Assembly (NCBI GenBank): GCA_002392505.1
Contig: DGHD01000020.1
Location: forward strand, 1-17,109
Direction: 5' to 3'
Length of the DNA stretch: 17,109 nt
Origin: Christensenella sp. UBA3857
GTDB lineage: Bacteria > Bacillota > Clostridia > Christensenellales > CAG-138
Position 1 is the first letter of the stretch, and every line of letters starts with the position of its first letter. The notes beneath the pieces were generated by a model, which was given only the letters and a program-made list of their open reading frames with translations, did not search any database and was not told where the DNA came from. A program made the translations under genes and the position numbers. Shown piece after piece: positions 15,081 through 17,109 of the stretch.

Positions 15081-16976
15081 ATGCGTGAATACTATCCCCT
15101 TCTCCTCGTCGGCGGCATATTGGGCTTTATATCGATAGTGCTCATAATCGCGTTCGCCTCGATCAAGGACAAGAAACAGTCGATCGGCTTCGACCGCCAC
15201 ATGAAGGATTCCGAGATCGTGAAGCGCCTGCTGCGCTATGCGAAGCCGTACGTCGGCAGCTTCATACTCGTGTTCTTCATAATGCTCGTCGGCATAGCCT
15301 ACGATATCGTTTCCCCGCTCATACTCGGCAAGGCAACCAAGCTCATAAGCGCCGAGAGCGGGTTCGAGCTGCCGCGGCTCTATACGCTCGTCGCGATCTA
15401 CGCGGGGATCCTCGTCGTCTCGATGATCTGCACGTACGCGCAGGCTATAATACTGCAGCGCGTCGGGCAGAAGATAATCTCCGGCATGCGCGAGGATCTC
15501 TTCACCCATATAGAGGAGCTTTCGCATGAGCAGATGAATTCCATACCCGTCGGCAAGCTCGTCACAAGGGTGACGAACGACACGAACGCCATTTCGCTCA
15601 TGTTCACGTCGCTCCTCGTCAACCTTCTCAAGAACGTGTTCATAATCGTCGGCGTGCTCGTCGCGATGCTCGCGCTCAATTTCGAGCTCACTCTGATGGT
15701 GCTCTGCTTCGTGCCGTTCATCGTGCTGTTCACGGTCATATTCCGCAAGTTCGCAAGGCGCGCGTACCGCCGCGTCAAGGACCGCACGACGGATATCAAC
15801 ACCTACCTTTCCGAGAACCTTTCCGGCATCAAGATCACGCAGATATTCAACCGCGAGGGCGAAAAACAGCGTGAGTTCGAGGACAAGAGCCGCGGGCTCG
15901 GCAAGGCGAAGCGCGAGCAGATACTCGTATTCGGCATATTCCGCCCGCTGGTTTACATGCTCTATATCAGCTCCGTGCTCTGCCTGTTCTATCTTGGCGG
16001 CAGGGGCGTGCTGTCGGGAGGCAGCTTCCTCGGGCAGACCATCGAAGCGGCGACCATCGTCAGCTTCTATATGTTCATCAACAAGTTCTTCAACCCGATC
16101 CAGAACCTTGCGGAGCAGTTCAACTGGCTGCAGTCGGCGTTCGCCTCGGCGGAGAAGGTCTTCTCGATAATGGATATCGAGCCCGCGCTCGTCGACGCGC
16201 CCGATGCGATCGAGCTTGACGAGGTAAAGGGCGAGATTGAATTCAAGGACGTGTGGTTCAGCTATATCCCCGACGAGTGGGTGCTCAAGGGCGTTTCGTT
16301 CAAGGTAAAGCCCGGCGAGACGGTCGCCTTCGTCGGTCCGACCGGCTCCGGCAAGACGACTATACTCTCGCTCATCTGCCGCAATTACGAGTTCCAGAAG
16401 GGCGAGATACTGATCGACGGCGTCGACATAAGGAAGATAAAGATAAAGTCGCTGAGGAAGCACTTCGGGCAGATGCTGCAGGACGTGTTCCTCTTCTCAG
16501 GCACGATAAGGAGCAACATACTCCTTGACAAGAAGGGCGTTTCGGACGAGGAAGTCATGGAGGCGTGCCGCTACGTCAACGCGGATCATTTCATCGACCG
16601 CCTCGAAAACGGGCTCGATGAGATAGTACGCGAGCGCGGCAACAATTTCTCCGCCGGACAGAGGCAGCTTTTGAGCTTCGCGCGGACGATCGTCCATAAG
16701 CCCGAGGTGATGATACTCGACGAGGCGACCGCCAATATCGATACCGAGACCGAGGTGCTCATACAGGATTCCCTCGAAAAGATGATGAACATCGGCACCA
16801 TGCTCATCGTCGCGCACCGCCTTTCCACCATACAGCACGCCGACAACATAATAGTCCTCTCAAAGGGCGAGATCGTCGAGCAGGGCACGCATCAGGAGCT
16901 TTTGAACCTCCACGGCAAGTACCACGCGCTCTATATGCTCCAGTTCGAGAAGGAGAAGCAGAGGAAGGAAGAATAA
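15081..16976 (+). CDS. ABC exporter half-transporter, canonical-site subunit (BmrD/TM288-like)
   Basis: Second half-transporter, 631 residues. An additional membrane helix at about 5-27 precedes the normal six-helix domain, separated by a charged linker (SIKDKKQSIGFDR). The ATPase domain has Walker A GPTGSGKTT at 419-427, signature FSAGQ at 523-527, Walker B VMILDE at 543-548 with the catalytic E548, and the switch histidine in IVAHRLST. The changed signature (FSAGQ for LSGGQ) pairs with the degenerate Walker B of the first subunit, while this subunit's intact Walker B pairs with the intact signature VSGGQ. This is the complementary pattern expected of an obligate heterodimer. AAGGAG lies ten bases before the ATG; the gene is co-transcribed with the preceding one. 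Confidence 0.94.
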   Translation: MREYYPLLLVGGILGFISIVLIIAFASIKDKKQSIGFDRHMKDSEIVKRLLRYAKPYVGSFILVFFIMLVGIAYDIVSPLILGKATKLISAESGFELPRLYTLVAIYAGILVVSMICTYAQAIILQRVGQKIISGMREDLFTHIEELSHEQMNSIPVGKLVTRVTNDTNAISLMFTSLLVNLLKNVFIIVGVLVAMLALNFELTLMVLCFVPFIVLFTVIFRKFARRAYRRVKDRTTDINTYLSENLSGIKITQIFNREGEKQREFEDKSRGLGKAKREQILVFGIFRPLVYMLYISSVLCLFYLGGRGVLSGGSFLGQTIEAATIVSFYMFINKFFNPIQNLAEQFNWLQSAFASAEKVFSIMDIEPALVDAPDAIELDEVKGEIEFKDVWFSYIPDEWVLKGVSFKVKPGETVAFVGPTGSGKTTILSLICRNYEFQKGEILIDGVDIRKIKIKSLRKHFGQMLQDVFLFSGTIRSNILLDKKGVSDEEVMEACRYVNADHFIDRLENGLDEIVRERGNNFSAGQRQLLSFARTIVHKPEVMILDEATANIDTETEVLIQDSLEKMMNIGTMLIVAHRLSTIQHADNIIVLSKGEIVEQGTHQELLNLHGKYHALYMLQFEKEKQRKEE

Positions 16977-17075
16977 AGAACAAATATAAAAGGAACATTA
17001 AAAAGGAACGGATAAGGGTGCATTCACTTAAGGAAATGCAGGTTTTCAGCCTGAAAAAAGCCAATATATAAAAAG

Positions 17076-17106
17076 ATATCCGGAGATAGCTCATATCTCC
17101 GGATAT
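17076..17106 (+). terminator. Terminator after the ABC exporter operon
   Basis: A 13-bp perfect stem (ATATCCGGAGATA at 17076-17088, TATCTCCGGATAT at 17094-17106) with loop GCTCA, followed by TTC where the window ends. An A-rich stretch precedes it (17071-17074). The T tract, if any, lies mostly outside the window. The 99 bases between the ABC stop and this hairpin hold no supported gene. Confidence 0.75.
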
Positions 17107-17109
17107 TTC

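Noticed and set aside
14898..16463. Minus-strand open frame of about 521 codons across both ABC genes
   Set aside because: It spans the junction of two well-defined genes and has a Glu/Arg/Tyr/His-rich composition typical of antisense frames.
17018..17071. Small open frame of 17 codons starting with GTG after the ABC operon
   Set aside because: AAGGAA lies upstream, but the frame is very short and has no recognisable content; it could equally be transcript tail before the terminator.

Overview
The window looks like part of the chromosome of an uncultured, spore-forming Firmicute of class Clostridia. The evidence is a spoVAC sporulation gene, a ribonuclease Y gene (rny), strong AGGAGG-type ribosome binding sites, TTGACA/TATAAT promoters, and intergenic hairpin repeats of the kind scattered through gut Clostridia genomes. 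Base composition is fairly GC-rich except for one AT-rich gene near 10.65-11.75 kb. There is no rRNA, tRNA, transposase, integrase or CRISPR array, so this is mostly ordinary chromosome with a few accessory genes.

Layout. 1-293: no gene; two near-identical copies of a 60-base hairpin repeat, a different palindromic repeat between them, and a strong terminator. 294-3554 (minus): a two-gene operon of a GPH/MelB-type sugar transporter with an unusual ~135-residue outside-facing insert, then a GT-B-like putative glycosyltransferase. 3724-4857 (minus): spoVAC followed by a small protein with two Myb/SANT-like repeats resembling the prespore regulator RsfA. 5082-7630 (plus): rny from a near-consensus promoter, then an M19 membrane dipeptidase. 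7767-9157 (plus): an overlapping pair of a VTC-type polyphosphate polymerase domain protein and a DUF4956 membrane protein, behind a promoter with three half-sites of a palindrome at its start point, and ending in a clear terminator. 9305-10591 (plus): an ECF sigma factor fused in frame to a 263-residue domain, with a good internal ribosome binding site exactly at the junction. 10653-11744 (minus): an AT-rich zinc-ribbon protein, likely acquired. 11909-13126 (minus): arginine deiminase (arcA) without other arc genes. 13289-16976 (plus): both halves of a heterodimeric ABC exporter of the BmrCD/LmrCD/TM287-288 type, divergent from arcA, followed by a terminator at the window end.

How the genes work together. 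The clearest functional pairs are the two ABC half-transporters (one degenerate and one canonical ATP site), VTC plus DUF4956 (probable polyphosphate synthesis and membrane handling), spoVAC plus the Myb-like regulator (forespore stage), and transporter plus GT-like protein (sugar or glycoside handling, substrate unknown). The strongest leads for something undescribed are the fused sigma factor with its possible second product, the transporter insert with its GT-B-like partner, the operator-like site before VTC-DUF4956, and the stand-alone spoVAC linked to a double-Myb protein. I found no single multi-gene cassette that I can confidently call a new system.
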